Assembly: GCA_027618995.1 (NCBI GenBank)
Contig: JAQCGO010000015.1
Span: forward strand, 1 to 52,617
Direction: 5' to 3'
Source of the DNA: Pseudomonadota bacterium
Lineage (GTDB): Bacteria > Pseudomonadota > Gammaproteobacteria > Steroidobacterales > Woeseiaceae
Length of the DNA: 52,617 nucleotides
In this document: positions 8,223 to 16,414 of the stretch, one piece after another
Layout: each line of letters starts with the position of its first letter
How positions within the stretch are numbered: the stretch's first letter is position 1
The notes under the pieces: model-generated
The model's input: the letters and a program-made list of their open reading frames with translations, nothing else
Database searches by the model: none
What the model was told of the DNA's origin: nothing
Translations under genes and position numbers: made by a program

Positions 8223-9464
8223 GTGGCTAATTTTGGCATTGCCGGCGTCGACTGGCAGGAACGCATTAATTGGGAGCGCTTAAGAACCTACCGTCTTGAA
8301 AGCGCAAGAGCGCGAATGAAGGCCCATGGGCTGGGCGCAATGCTGTGCATGTACGACGAAAACGTTCGCTATCTCACCGCCACAATTACACCTGGATGGT
8401 GCCGGTTAAAACCAGGTTTACGGTACGCGCTACTGTGTGGCGACGGCGCACCAATTTTATTTGAGCAAGGCGATATTGGTGTTCAAATCAAGCGCCACTG
8501 CCCGTGGTTACCTGAAGAAAACATTCGTTACTCCTACGCGTGGATCAAAGGTGCAGCGGGCACTGCGGCACAGGAACAAGTTAGAAAATTTACCAACGCG
8601 ATCCTGGAAGAAATGAAACGGCATAACGTTGCCGGTGAGAAACTGGGTGTCGATTTTATGGACATCAACATGATCGGTGCCTTTGAGGACGCTGGAGTTA
8701 CCTGGCAAGACGGCATGTCAGCGATGATGGAAGCGCGCGCGATCAAGAATCAGGATGAGCAGGAATGCATGCGCATAGTCGGTACGATTGGCGATGCTGC
8801 ACATTGGAAAACCATGAAATTCCTTGAACCAGGGCGAACCGAAAATCAGGTGACAGCGCATATCATGGAATACCTGTATTCCTTTCCCGGCATGGAAGAC
8901 GTCGAGGATGTCATTGTTTCGTCCGGACCAAACACCTGGCCCAACTGGCGAAATTTCTCCGATCGCATTATTAAGCCGGGTGATATCACGTTTATGGATC
9001 TGGCCGCCTTAACCTGGAACGGCTACAAGTCCTGTTACTACCGCACCTACTGTGTCGGCGGGCATCCGACGCAAGAGATGAAGGATTATTACTCAATAGC
9101 GTTGGAGTGGCTTTACGATTCGATCGGCGCGGTCAAAGCCGGCGCCACCACCCGCGAGATAGCCGAGAAATGGCCATCAGCGAAAGAAATCTGGGGATAC
9201 GAGGAAGAAGATCAGGCGGCAGCGAATTTATGGGGCCATGGTCTCGGACTGGCGCAGTACGACCCGCCCGTCATTTCGCGAATCTGGTCGCTTGATCATC
9301 CGATTGAGATCAAACCCGGAATGGTATTCGCGTTAGAGACCCAACACGGCAAGCCACTGGAGTTTGGTGTACGTATTGAAGAGATGTTGATCGTCCATGA
9401 GGACCACACCGAGATCATTTCCAACTTCCCGGTGAAGGAAATCACGGTCGTAGATCCTCTATGA
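8223..9464 (+). CDS. M24 (creatinase/aminopeptidase-fold) enzyme with an Asp-to-Cys change in the metal site
   Basis: A 413-residue pita-bread-fold protein with an N-terminal creatinase-like domain (GAMLCMYDENVRYLT) and a C-terminal M24 domain. Of the five usual metal ligands, Asp259 (FMDLAA), the His in WGHGLGL and two Glu (FALETQ, RIEEML) are visible. The second Asp of the normal D-I-T-R-T motif is Cys271 (KSCYYRT). The second His of GHGxGxxxHE is Tyr (AQYDPP). Peptide cleavage by a normal two-metal site is therefore doubtful; creatinase and DMSP lyase DddP show that the fold serves other reactions. GTG start at 8223 with AGGAG eight bases upstream. The stop overlaps the next gene by ATGA. 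A paralogue lies at 28809. Confidence 0.88.
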   Translation: MANFGIAGVDWQERINWERLRTYRLESARARMKAHGLGAMLCMYDENVRYLTATITPGWCRLKPGLRYALLCGDGAPILFEQGDIGVQIKRHCPWLPEENIRYSYAWIKGAAGTAAQEQVRKFTNAILEEMKRHNVAGEKLGVDFMDINMIGAFEDAGVTWQDGMSAMMEARAIKNQDEQECMRIVGTIGDAAHWKTMKFLEPGRTENQVTAHIMEYLYSFPGMEDVEDVIVSSGPNTWPNWRNFSDRIIKPGDITFMDLAALTWNGYKSCYYRTYCVGGHPTQEMKDYYSIALEWLYDSIGAVKAGATTREIAEKWPSAKEIWGYEEEDQAAANLWGHGLGLAQYDPPVISRIWSLDHPIEIKPGMVFALETQHGKPLEFGVRIEEMLIVHEDHTEIISNFPVKEITVVDPL

Positions 9465-10747
9465 ACCAATTTCTCGTAAACCTTCGCGATACCGGGGCGA
9501 GCGACGCCGCTCGCTTCGGGCCGAAAGCGGCCAATCAGGCGCTTCTGAGGCGTGCAGGCTTGCCTGTCCCGGAGGGTTTTTGCCTCGGCGTAGCGGCCTA
9601 TCAACGGCAACTTGAATCTTTGGGTTTGTTGCAGTCGGCGCACAATGCGGCAACGTTGACGGGCGTAGAGGCTCGTCAATTTGTGTCCGAAGTTCGGATC
9701 GGTTTGTTTGACAGTCCGATTGTCGCGGAAGTACTCGATCCCATGCTCGAGGCATGGCACGACCTCGTTGCTAAGACTGGAGCTCGTACAGTTGTGCGTT
9801 CATCGGCACTGTCCGAGGATCTCGGTGACAGCAGTTTCGCGGGTCAGTACGAATCCTTTTTGGATATTGACGGCGAGGAAGACTTTCTCACCGCGGTACG
9901 CGCATGTTGGGCGGCGCTCTGGTCGCCACGCGCATTGCGCTATATGGAAAGTCACAAGATCGATCTCGCAGATACTGCGATGGGTTTGTGTATCCAGGAA
10001 CTGGTCAATGCTCGCGTATCCGGTGGTGGCATGAGTCAGTCTGCTGACGGCAAGGCAACCTTAACGGCGACCTGGGGTCTCGGCACCACCATCGCACAAG
10101 GAGAGATCGTGCCTGACCGCTACATTCTCAGTCGCGAAGGCGAATTGCTGGAGACGATACCAGGACGCACGCAGCACAAAATGAGCTGTGAACATCATTC
10201 AGCAGCCGGCAATGCCGCTACTAGAACGACCGAGCCAGACGTGGGACCGTGCCTCAGCGAATCTCAAGTGATCGAACTCGGTGGCTATATGCGTCGCGCC
10301 GAGGCGTTGATGGGTGAGGCTGTCGAGGTCGAGTGGGCCCAGGATGAACGCGGCATTCGATTGCTGCAGGCACGACCACTGCAAATGGAGACATCCCGAA
10401 CACTCGACGAAACCTGGGCACGTCACCCTGGGCTCAGAGGACAGCCGTCGGGAATCGGATCGGCGGTGGGACGCGCCTGCGTGATCAATTGCGAATGCGA
10501 ACTGTCTCGCGTGGGGCCCGGCGATATTCTCGTGACGAAAGTCGCCAGCCCGTCGCTGAGCCAGGTCTTGCCTCTGGTTGCAGGCGTTGTTGCCGAACTG
10601 GGAGGCAGCACATCACATTTGGCCTCACTTGCTCGCGAACGGCGCATTCCCATGGTCCTCGGTGTACTCGAGGCGACGAGCAAGATTCCGGACGGCGCCG
10701 ACATCGCCATCGACGGCGTAATGGGAATGGTTCGTTGGCAACAGTGA
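9461..10747 (+). CDS. ATP-grasp plus phosphohistidine-swivel protein (dikinase-like, no PEP domain)
   Basis: A 428-residue protein built like the first two thirds of PEP synthase/pyruvate phosphate dikinase. The N-terminal ATP-binding domain shows GPKAANQALL, VVRSSALSEDLGDSSFAGQY and EVEWAQDERGIRLLQARPL; then comes a swivel domain with the phospho-accepting His in ELGGSTSHLASLARE. The C-terminal PEP/pyruvate TIM barrel (about 300 residues) is absent and no gene for it lies nearby. Rifampin phosphotransferase and phenylphosphate synthase use the same ATP-plus-His logic to phosphorylate other molecules, so ATP-dependent phosphorylation of the pathway substrate is a reasonable inference. Start and stop overlap neighbours (ATGA, GTGA), implying translational coupling. 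Confidence 0.85.
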   Translation: MNQFLVNLRDTGASDAARFGPKAANQALLRRAGLPVPEGFCLGVAAYQRQLESLGLLQSAHNAATLTGVEARQFVSEVRIGLFDSPIVAEVLDPMLEAWHDLVAKTGARTVVRSSALSEDLGDSSFAGQYESFLDIDGEEDFLTAVRACWAALWSPRALRYMESHKIDLADTAMGLCIQELVNARVSGGGMSQSADGKATLTATWGLGTTIAQGEIVPDRYILSREGELLETIPGRTQHKMSCEHHSAAGNAATRTTEPDVGPCLSESQVIELGGYMRRAEALMGEAVEVEWAQDERGIRLLQARPLQMETSRTLDETWARHPGLRGQPSGIGSAVGRACVINCECELSRVGPGDILVTKVASPSLSQVLPLVAGVVAELGGSTSHLASLARERRIPMVLGVLEATSKIPDGADIAIDGVMGMVRWQQ

Positions 10748-11226
10748 CCGTGCTCGACCGGGCAATACAATGGTGCCACAAGGTTTCTGCGTTTTGGGTT
10801 GTGGTACTCGCCGTATTGATAATTATCGACGTCTGCGGGCGATACTTTTTTAACACTCCGCTGATCGGCACGGCAGAGATCATCAAGAACTCTGTCGTCG
10901 CTATCGCATTCCTGCAATTGCCGCTCGCTATCGACCGCGGTGGAATGCTGAAGACGACACTGTTGTTGGACTACGCCGCGCCGCGCGTAAGTCGCTGTTT
11001 GCAAGTCTTCGGCTATCTCCTCGGGTTTTTGTTTTTCCTGGCAATTGCGTACAGCTCATGGCAACCCTTTATTGATGCTTGGCAGATTAATGAATACGAA
11101 GGGGAGGGTGCGCTGCGCGTGCCAACCTACCCGGTTCGGTTCCTGCTTGTGTTGACGTGTGGGTTCGCGGCACTCGTTTATCTGAGATTGATTTACCGCG
11201 AGATTTGGTTTGAGGCCGAGAGCTAA
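10744..11226 (+). CDS. dctQ: TRAP transporter small permease, DctQ family
   Basis: About 160 residues with four hydrophobic segments, including SAFWVVVLAVLIIIDVCGRYF and the typical GTAEIIKNSVV motif. It forms the membrane complex with DctM and receives ligand from the binding protein encoded at 4160. I place the start at GTG 10744, overlapping the preceding TGA as GTGA; TTG 10735 is an alternative. The longer frame back to 10489 would overlap the dikinase-like gene by 260 bases and gives an Arg-rich non-membrane leader, so it is rejected. Confidence 0.87.
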   Translation: MTVLDRAIQWCHKVSAFWVVVLAVLIIIDVCGRYFFNTPLIGTAEIIKNSVVAIAFLQLPLAIDRGGMLKTTLLLDYAAPRVSRCLQVFGYLLGFLFFLAIAYSSWQPFIDAWQINEYEGEGALRVPTYPVRFLLVLTCGFAALVYLRLIYREIWFEAES

Positions 11227-12530
11227 TGGGGCTCGACATCATCATCTACGCCCTGTTAGTGCTGCTTGTTCTGACAATGCTCGGCGTACACATTGGCATT
11301 GCACTGGGCATAAGCAGCATGGCGGGTGTCTATTGGTTGACAGGCAATGTCGACGTTGCTCTGTCCGTTATCAGTTCGACATCTTACGAAGCGATTCGCG
11401 ATCACTCGCTGGCCATCATTCCCCTGTTTGTCCTGATGGGCGAGATCATCAATCGATCGGGTGCCGGGAGCGACCTCTACAAAGCCTGCGATCGCGCCTT
11501 GCGACGAATCCCCGGGCGGCTTGCGGTGGCTACTGTCGCAGGCAACACAGTATTCGCGGCGGTCTCTGGAGTCTCAATTGCGTCAGCCGCGACGTTCTCG
11601 CGAATCGCCTATCCCGAAATGCAAAAAGCAGGTTACGACAAGCGCTTTGCGCTCGGCGTCATTTCCGGAAGTGCCTGTCTCGGAATGCTGATTCCACCCA
11701 GTATCTTGTTGATTGTCTGGGCGATCCTCAGTGAAGCTTCGGTCGGCGCCCTGTTCCTCGGCGGTATAGGTCCAGGCCTGGTTCTCGGACTGACCTTCGC
11801 TGCCTATTGTTTGATCTCCGCCACCTTGCGACCGTCTATAGCACCGGCCATGCCAGACAACGACGTTGCGCTGACGCGCAGTGCAATCATCGGCAGTGTT
11901 GGCATTATCTTGTTGGTGCTTATTGTCATAGGCGGCATATGGGGCGGCATCTTTACGCCGACTGAGGCGGCTGGCTTCGGCGCTTTAGGCGGCGCGTTGA
12001 TAGCCCGCCTGAAGGGCATGCACGGAGACGCATTTCTCGAAGCAATTTATGACGCCGGGCGAACAACTGCGCCGATCATGTTCATGTTGGTCGCCGGTTC
12101 GATGTACGCACGCTTCATGGCCATGAGTGGCGGCACCAATCTTATTCAGGACATGTTTCTGAGCTCCGGCATGTCGGTGTTCGCCGTCATCGCGATTATG
12201 ACGCTGGTCTGGTTGTTACTGGGTGCATTCGTCGACTCGATCTCTGTCATCCTGATGACCCTGCCTATCTTTTTTCCCATCGCCATGGCCGCGGGCATCA
12301 ACGAGACCGCGTTTGCGATCTACGGAATTCTTGTCATTGAAGCAGGATTGCTTACGCCGCCGGTTGGCATCCTGATATTCACGGTAAAAGCGACTGTGCC
12401 GGATGCGGCTGTTACTTTGAAAGACATATTCAGGGGCGCGCTACCTTATTGGCTGCTTATCCTCGGCGTCGCGTTACTCACTCTTTCGGTGCCGCAACTG
12501 GCATCGTGGTTGCCGACGAAAATGCTATAG
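11226..12530 (+). CDS. dctM: TRAP transporter large permease, DctM family
   Basis: A 434-residue polytopic protein with the repeated DctM membrane architecture (about 12 hydrophobic segments) and conserved motifs PLFVLMGEIINRSG, GVISGSACLGMLIPPS, GIFTPTEAAGFGALG and the C-terminal GLLTPPVGILIF. It carries the sodium-coupled transport path. Its ATG overlaps the dctQ stop by one base (TAATG). It is the last gene of the operon; the next 87 bases carry the operator before tetR. Confidence 0.93.
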   Translation: MGLDIIIYALLVLLVLTMLGVHIGIALGISSMAGVYWLTGNVDVALSVISSTSYEAIRDHSLAIIPLFVLMGEIINRSGAGSDLYKACDRALRRIPGRLAVATVAGNTVFAAVSGVSIASAATFSRIAYPEMQKAGYDKRFALGVISGSACLGMLIPPSILLIVWAILSEASVGALFLGGIGPGLVLGLTFAAYCLISATLRPSIAPAMPDNDVALTRSAIIGSVGIILLVLIVIGGIWGGIFTPTEAAGFGALGGALIARLKGMHGDAFLEAIYDAGRTTAPIMFMLVAGSMYARFMAMSGGTNLIQDMFLSSGMSVFAVIAIMTLVWLLLGAFVDSISVILMTLPIFFPIAMAAGINETAFAIYGILVIEAGLLTPPVGILIFTVKATVPDAAVTLKDIFRGALPYWLLILGVALLTLSVPQLASWLPTKML

Positions 12531-12551
12531 ACGCAAGTGTAGTCTGGTTAT

Positions 12552-12565
12552 TTATCATCTGATAA
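12552..12565. promoter_or_regulatory. Palindromic operator TTATCA-TC-TGATAA before tetR
   Basis: TTATCATCTGATAA repeats the 6-2-6 palindrome found at 7266. It lies 21 bases after the dctM stop and 52 bases before the tetR start, the expected place for an autoregulated repressor site. Its right flank (TGATAAACTAAAAT) also matches the half-site at 4105. Confidence 0.6.
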
Positions 12566-12617
12566 ACTAAAATCCCGGATCCGGTTCATTTTGCCGTGAT
12601 TAAAGATTTTAAGCGAA

Positions 12618-13328
12618 TTGGCAACCCAATTGACCAAAGACTCGTCTGATCGATCGCCCGAAAGTGATCAAAAATCGGCCGCCGCACCGCGTCGACGTCT
12701 TCGCGCCGTAAATCGCGAGCAGCAAATCATTGACGAGGCTGTTAGCTTTTTCGCCGAAAAAGGTTTCTCTGGTCAAACCCGTGAACTCGGGGCACGACTC
12801 GGGATAACTCAGCCTCTCCTGTATCGGTACTTTCCGACCAAGCGCGACCTCATTGAAAGGGTCTTTAATGAAGTCTATTTGAATCTAGAAAGTCCTGACT
12901 GGTCGAATCTGCTTACGGATCGCTCGCGGCCGCTTCACGATCGCTTCTGCGATTTCTATGGCGCGTATTCCGACATGACGTATCGCTATGAGTGGATTCG
13001 GATATTCATGTTCGCGGCGTTGATGGGCGAGAAACTCAATCGTCGATACACTCAACTCGTTGAGAAAAAGATCTTGACGCCGATGTGCGATGAACTGCGT
13101 CACTATTGTGATCAGCCGAGCATCGAAGAAAAACCGATCCGCCAACTTGAGCTGGATCATATTTGGGTGATGCACGGCGGCCTTTTCTATTACGCCATCC
13201 GTAAGCATATCTACCATGGACGAGTCAGCAAGGATTTCCCTGCGATTGTGTCACGGGCTGTCGCAGTCATGCTCGCCGGAAGCAAGGCGATCAGCGCGCA
13301 AGCCAGCTACCAAACCACTAATGGATAA
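12618..13328 (+). CDS. TetR-family transcriptional regulator
   Basis: A 236-residue regulator with a TetR HTH at about residues 33-80: REQQIIDEAVSFFAEKGFSG, then TRELGARLGITQPLLYRYF with PTKRDLIERVF. The rest is an unassigned helical ligand domain, and the first 32 residues are polar and disordered-looking. The best start is TTG 12618; there is no nearby ATG. It directly follows the TRAP operon and is preceded by a TTATCA-N2-TGATAA palindrome, so it probably represses that operon and itself until an imported ligand or its metabolite binds. It is followed six bases later by the SDR gene. Confidence 0.9.
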   Translation: MATQLTKDSSDRSPESDQKSAAAPRRRLRAVNREQQIIDEAVSFFAEKGFSGQTRELGARLGITQPLLYRYFPTKRDLIERVFNEVYLNLESPDWSNLLTDRSRPLHDRFCDFYGAYSDMTYRYEWIRIFMFAALMGEKLNRRYTQLVEKKILTPMCDELRHYCDQPSIEEKPIRQLELDHIWVMHGGLFYYAIRKHIYHGRVSKDFPAIVSRAVAVMLAGSKAISAQASYQTTNG

Positions 13329-13334
13329 GCAATC

Positions 13335-14315
13335 ATGTTAAATCTGCACACCAAACTATTGATATTAGTTGTTGTTACTTTCGCACTGGTTGCATGCACG
13401 GGAATGCAGCAAGCGGTCGCCACGGCACAGGAAGAAGCGGTGCCACCCAAAGCTATTCTGGTAACGGGTGCCAGCAGTGGACTTGGCCGGATGATTGCAG
13501 AAGCGCTGGCAGCCAAGGGTTACCGTGTATTCGCAGGTGCGCGAAAACAGGCAGATCTCGACGCACTCAACGCTATTAGCAACATTGACGCAGTGCGGCT
13601 TGATGTGACCGTTCAGTCAGATATTGACGCCGCGGTAGAACGGGTAAGAAATCATGGCGGCCTACACGCCATAGTCAATAACGCCGGCGTTGGGATGATG
13701 GGGCCACTGATCGAACTTGAAGAAAAGGACCTGGATTTTGTCTTGGGAGTAAACGTTCTCGGGCCTTTCAGAATCACCAAAGCCTTTGCTCCACTTTTGA
13801 TTGAATCGAAGGGTCGTGTAGTGAACATTGGTTCGATCTCTGGCTTTCAAAGCAGAGGATTTTACGGGGCTTATAGCATGAGCAAACATGCTGTTGAAGC
13901 CTATACGGATGCGTTGGCCATTGAGCTGGATAAGTTTGATGTCAAGGTTAGTATTATTGACCCTGGCGGTTTTCGGTCAAATATCGGGAACAATATCTAC
14001 AAACGTCTGAAAGAAGAGGGCATGCATTTCGATGATTCTCTATTCAACGAAGAGCTTGAAGGTAATTGGGCACTAGGCGGCGGAGACCTGTCGACTTATG
14101 AGGATCCTGTTGATGTTGTAGCCAAAGTAGAGCATGCACTCTTCGCTGATAGTCCGGAACGTCGATACATGGTGGTAAACGATGCTGCTCTTGCAGAGGG
14201 AACGATGCGAGCAATCATTGAACACATGGTAGAACTTAATCACAACCAGCCATATTCTTATGATCGTGATGGCCTGATAAAAATTCTGGATGAAGAACTG
14301 GCTAAGAAAAAATGA
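13335..14315 (+). CDS. Short-chain dehydrogenase/reductase with a lipoprotein signal
   Basis: A 326-residue SDR with the NAD(P) motif TGASSGLG, the NNAGVGMMG stretch and the catalytic YGAYSMSK (Tyr-x3-Lys) preceded by the SIS segment. Unusually for a nucleotide-dependent enzyme, it begins with a signal sequence ending in the lipobox FALVAC (Cys about residue 21), then a short linker before the Rossmann fold. If the signal is used, the enzyme would sit outside the cytoplasm, where NAD(P)H is scarce. An internal start giving a cytosolic enzyme cannot be excluded, but no good alternative start is seen. Codon use looks more AT-rich than in the TRAP operon. Confidence 0.85.
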   Translation: MLNLHTKLLILVVVTFALVACTGMQQAVATAQEEAVPPKAILVTGASSGLGRMIAEALAAKGYRVFAGARKQADLDALNAISNIDAVRLDVTVQSDIDAAVERVRNHGGLHAIVNNAGVGMMGPLIELEEKDLDFVLGVNVLGPFRITKAFAPLLIESKGRVVNIGSISGFQSRGFYGAYSMSKHAVEAYTDALAIELDKFDVKVSIIDPGGFRSNIGNNIYKRLKEEGMHFDDSLFNEELEGNWALGGGDLSTYEDPVDVVAKVEHALFADSPERRYMVVNDAALAEGTMRAIIEHMVELNHNQPYSYDRDGLIKILDEELAKKK

Positions 14316-14344
14316 CTCTCTTGGTCATACGATTGTGCAAAGAG

Positions 14345-16318
14345 CTACGGGGTGAGTTCCTTGCCAAGTGCGCTTCTGAGCGGCTCAAGAAAATCCTCAT
14401 ATTCCCGCCACTGCCGCAAGCCACGTTGATAGATAGGTTGCCGAACCTGTTCCGAACTCGGCGTCCGCACCGGCCGGTCCGTTTTGTGATACTCGAGGCA
14501 TGCGGGTTGCATTTCGAGACCACAAAATTCCAGCATGCGTGACACTTCGTTTTTCAGGTCGGCAACAACGTCCTCGTACTGAACTCTTAGGATCTGACCG
14601 GGAAACAACTGTTCCCAATGATCCATCAATCGGACGTAGTCTCTATAGTACTGGCCGATTTCCTGCAAGCCGTAGGTGTAAGCCTGACCTTTAGCAAATA
14701 ATTGCTTGAAACAACTAAAACAAAGGGCCATCGGTTCACGGCGGGCATCAATGATTTTCGCATTCGGCAAAATTAGCTTGATCAGCCCGATATGCCGGAA
14801 GTTGTTCGGCATCTTGTCGGTAAAGAATGGCGCATCTGCACGGTAGGCCCTGGTTTCTTCAATATAACTCTTGCCCAATTCGGAGAATTGCTCATCAGTC
14901 AATTCGTGAAGGACGTCAGGGTAATTTGCCGTGTCGCCTTTCATGCGCCGCCCATTGAGTTTGACGACGGCGTTTAGAATATTAGGTAGCTCAAACGTTC
15001 CGTCAATCTCGCTGTGGGATGCGAGTATTTGCTCCAGCAAGGTTGAACCGGAGCGTGGCAAGCCGACAATGAAGATGGGATCTGGGGCAGGGTGGCCAAA
15101 CGTCGATTTAGCCTCAATTAGTGCGGCATCGCATACCGCAATCTGCGCATCGACTTCTGTTGTTACCAGGTCGCTATGATAAGCGAGTTCAGTTAGTTTC
15201 AATCGGTTACCGCGCTCGTAGTACCCAAATGATAAAGAGAAGTTACGACGGTCTTCGAATGCCTTCCCGAGTGCAAAACACAAATGGATTCGATCAGTTA
15301 CCGTGGTTTGACTGGCCGCTTCGCTACGCTGTGCAGTGGCCAGTTCATCGTCGGTCAATGCATAAGTTTTTAAATTCGCCAGACTCCAGAAAGCATCGCC
15401 ATAGTCGGGCTTTGCTGTATAGCAGCGGCGATAATAGTCAATGCCTTCTTCGATGCGGCCAATGGTTTTCGCGGCGTGGCCACACATTAACAGGATCTGT
15501 GGATTCTCCGGATCAACTGCCAATACCTTATTGTAGATCTCAATCGCTTCTTCATAGTGGCCAACATTGATACAGCTGTTGGCATACAGGCGTTGAAAAT
15601 TGAAGTCGTCAGGCTTTGATTCCTTGAGATAGCCTGCGTGCTTGAACGCATCCTTGAATTTCTGCCGTTTCTGCAGCACCCCGACATAATCAAACCTGCC
15701 GAGATGGAAGCCAGGGTCGAACTTCAGGGCCGCTTCCAGTAATTGTTCAGCGTCGTCGGTGACTCCCATTTCACCGGCAATTGCAGCCAGCAAACGCATC
15801 GCCTCGACGTTATGTGGGTCTTGCTGAAGAAATTGACGGCATAAGGGCTCTGCCTTATAAAACCGTTTTTCGTTGATGAGACTCGAAATGTTCAGCAGTT
15901 CTTGCGGAAGGGCCTGCAGTCTTTCGACATGAGCTTTTGCTCTCCCGGCACCTTCAGCATTTTCGGCCATAGCATGTAGGCCTATGAGAGCCTTCCAACT
16001 AATAATGAGGGCCGGATCTCGTGCGACGGCGCTTTCATAGGCTTCGATCGCCGGTTGAAGTTCTCGCTTAGCCATCCTGTGATGACCTTTTTCCTGGAAT
16101 GCGCGGCTGTGCTGAGGGTCAATCGCGTGGAGAGCATCCAGCGCCTGTTGTGCGTCTTCGGGCTGGTTTAGCAGGCGCTTGATTACCGCTTTGGTAAACA
16201 GGGCCTCAACGTGCCTGGGCTGCGACTGAAGCAGTTGATCGATAGTCGCGTCAGCTTCGTTAAGCTTCTGCTGACCAATTAGAGGCTGTACGGCTTGCAG
16301 TGATTCTTCGAAATCCAT
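14345..16318 (-). CDS. TPR-repeat sulfotransferase
   Basis: A 657-residue two-part protein. Residues 1-370 are tetratricopeptide repeats (for example AEQLLEAALKFDPGFHLGRF and YEEAIEIYNKVLAVDPENPQ). The C-terminal part is a PAPS-dependent sulfotransferase domain with the 5'-phosphosulfate loop PIFIVGLPRSGSTLLEQIL, a 3'-phosphate region around DARREPMALCFSCFKQLF and the terminal VQYEDVVADLKNEVSRMLEF. No signal peptide or membrane helix is visible, so it is probably cytosolic. The acceptor may be a protein, glycan or small molecule. It stands alone, convergent with the SDR gene. Confidence 0.88.
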   Translation of the reverse strand: MDFEESLQAVQPLIGQQKLNEADATIDQLLQSQPRHVEALFTKAVIKRLLNQPEDAQQALDALHAIDPQHSRAFQEKGHHRMAKRELQPAIEAYESAVARDPALIISWKALIGLHAMAENAEGAGRAKAHVERLQALPQELLNISSLINEKRFYKAEPLCRQFLQQDPHNVEAMRLLAAIAGEMGVTDDAEQLLEAALKFDPGFHLGRFDYVGVLQKRQKFKDAFKHAGYLKESKPDDFNFQRLYANSCINVGHYEEAIEIYNKVLAVDPENPQILLMCGHAAKTIGRIEEGIDYYRRCYTAKPDYGDAFWSLANLKTYALTDDELATAQRSEAASQTTVTDRIHLCFALGKAFEDRRNFSLSFGYYERGNRLKLTELAYHSDLVTTEVDAQIAVCDAALIEAKSTFGHPAPDPIFIVGLPRSGSTLLEQILASHSEIDGTFELPNILNAVVKLNGRRMKGDTANYPDVLHELTDEQFSELGKSYIEETRAYRADAPFFTDKMPNNFRHIGLIKLILPNAKIIDARREPMALCFSCFKQLFAKGQAYTYGLQEIGQYYRDYVRLMDHWEQLFPGQILRVQYEDVVADLKNEVSRMLEFCGLEMQPACLEYHKTDRPVRTPSSEQVRQPIYQRGLRQWREYEDFLEPLRSALGKELTP

Positions 16319-16342
16319 TCTTGTCGTTTAGCACTTTGTGCT

Positions 16343-16377
16343 GAAGAAAAAGGGAAGTGGCCGCAAGGTCACTTCCC
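16343..16377 (-). terminator. Rho-independent terminator (minus strand)
   Basis: On the minus strand, GGGAAGTGACC-TTGC-GGCCACTTCCC forms an 11-bp stem with one G-T pair and a 4-base loop, followed by TTTTTCTTC. It terminates the ADP-ribosylglycohydrolase-like gene ending at 16415. The surrounding roughly 70 bases closely resemble the terminator region at 23835. Confidence 0.8.
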
Positions 16378-16414
16378 TCAGGTTTCACTTTACCTGCGCT
16401 ACGATAGTGCTGAC

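Noticed and set aside
8223..9464. Calling the M24 protein a DMSP lyase (DddP)
   Set aside because: The fold is shared, but the metal-binding Asp that DddP retains in its D-I-S-R motif is Cys here, and the double-Asp start of the DddP site is not seen.
10489..10743. Long N-terminal extension of dctQ
   Set aside because: It overlaps the dikinase-like gene by about 260 bases, is Arg-rich and does not resemble DctQ; GTG 10744 fits the operon.
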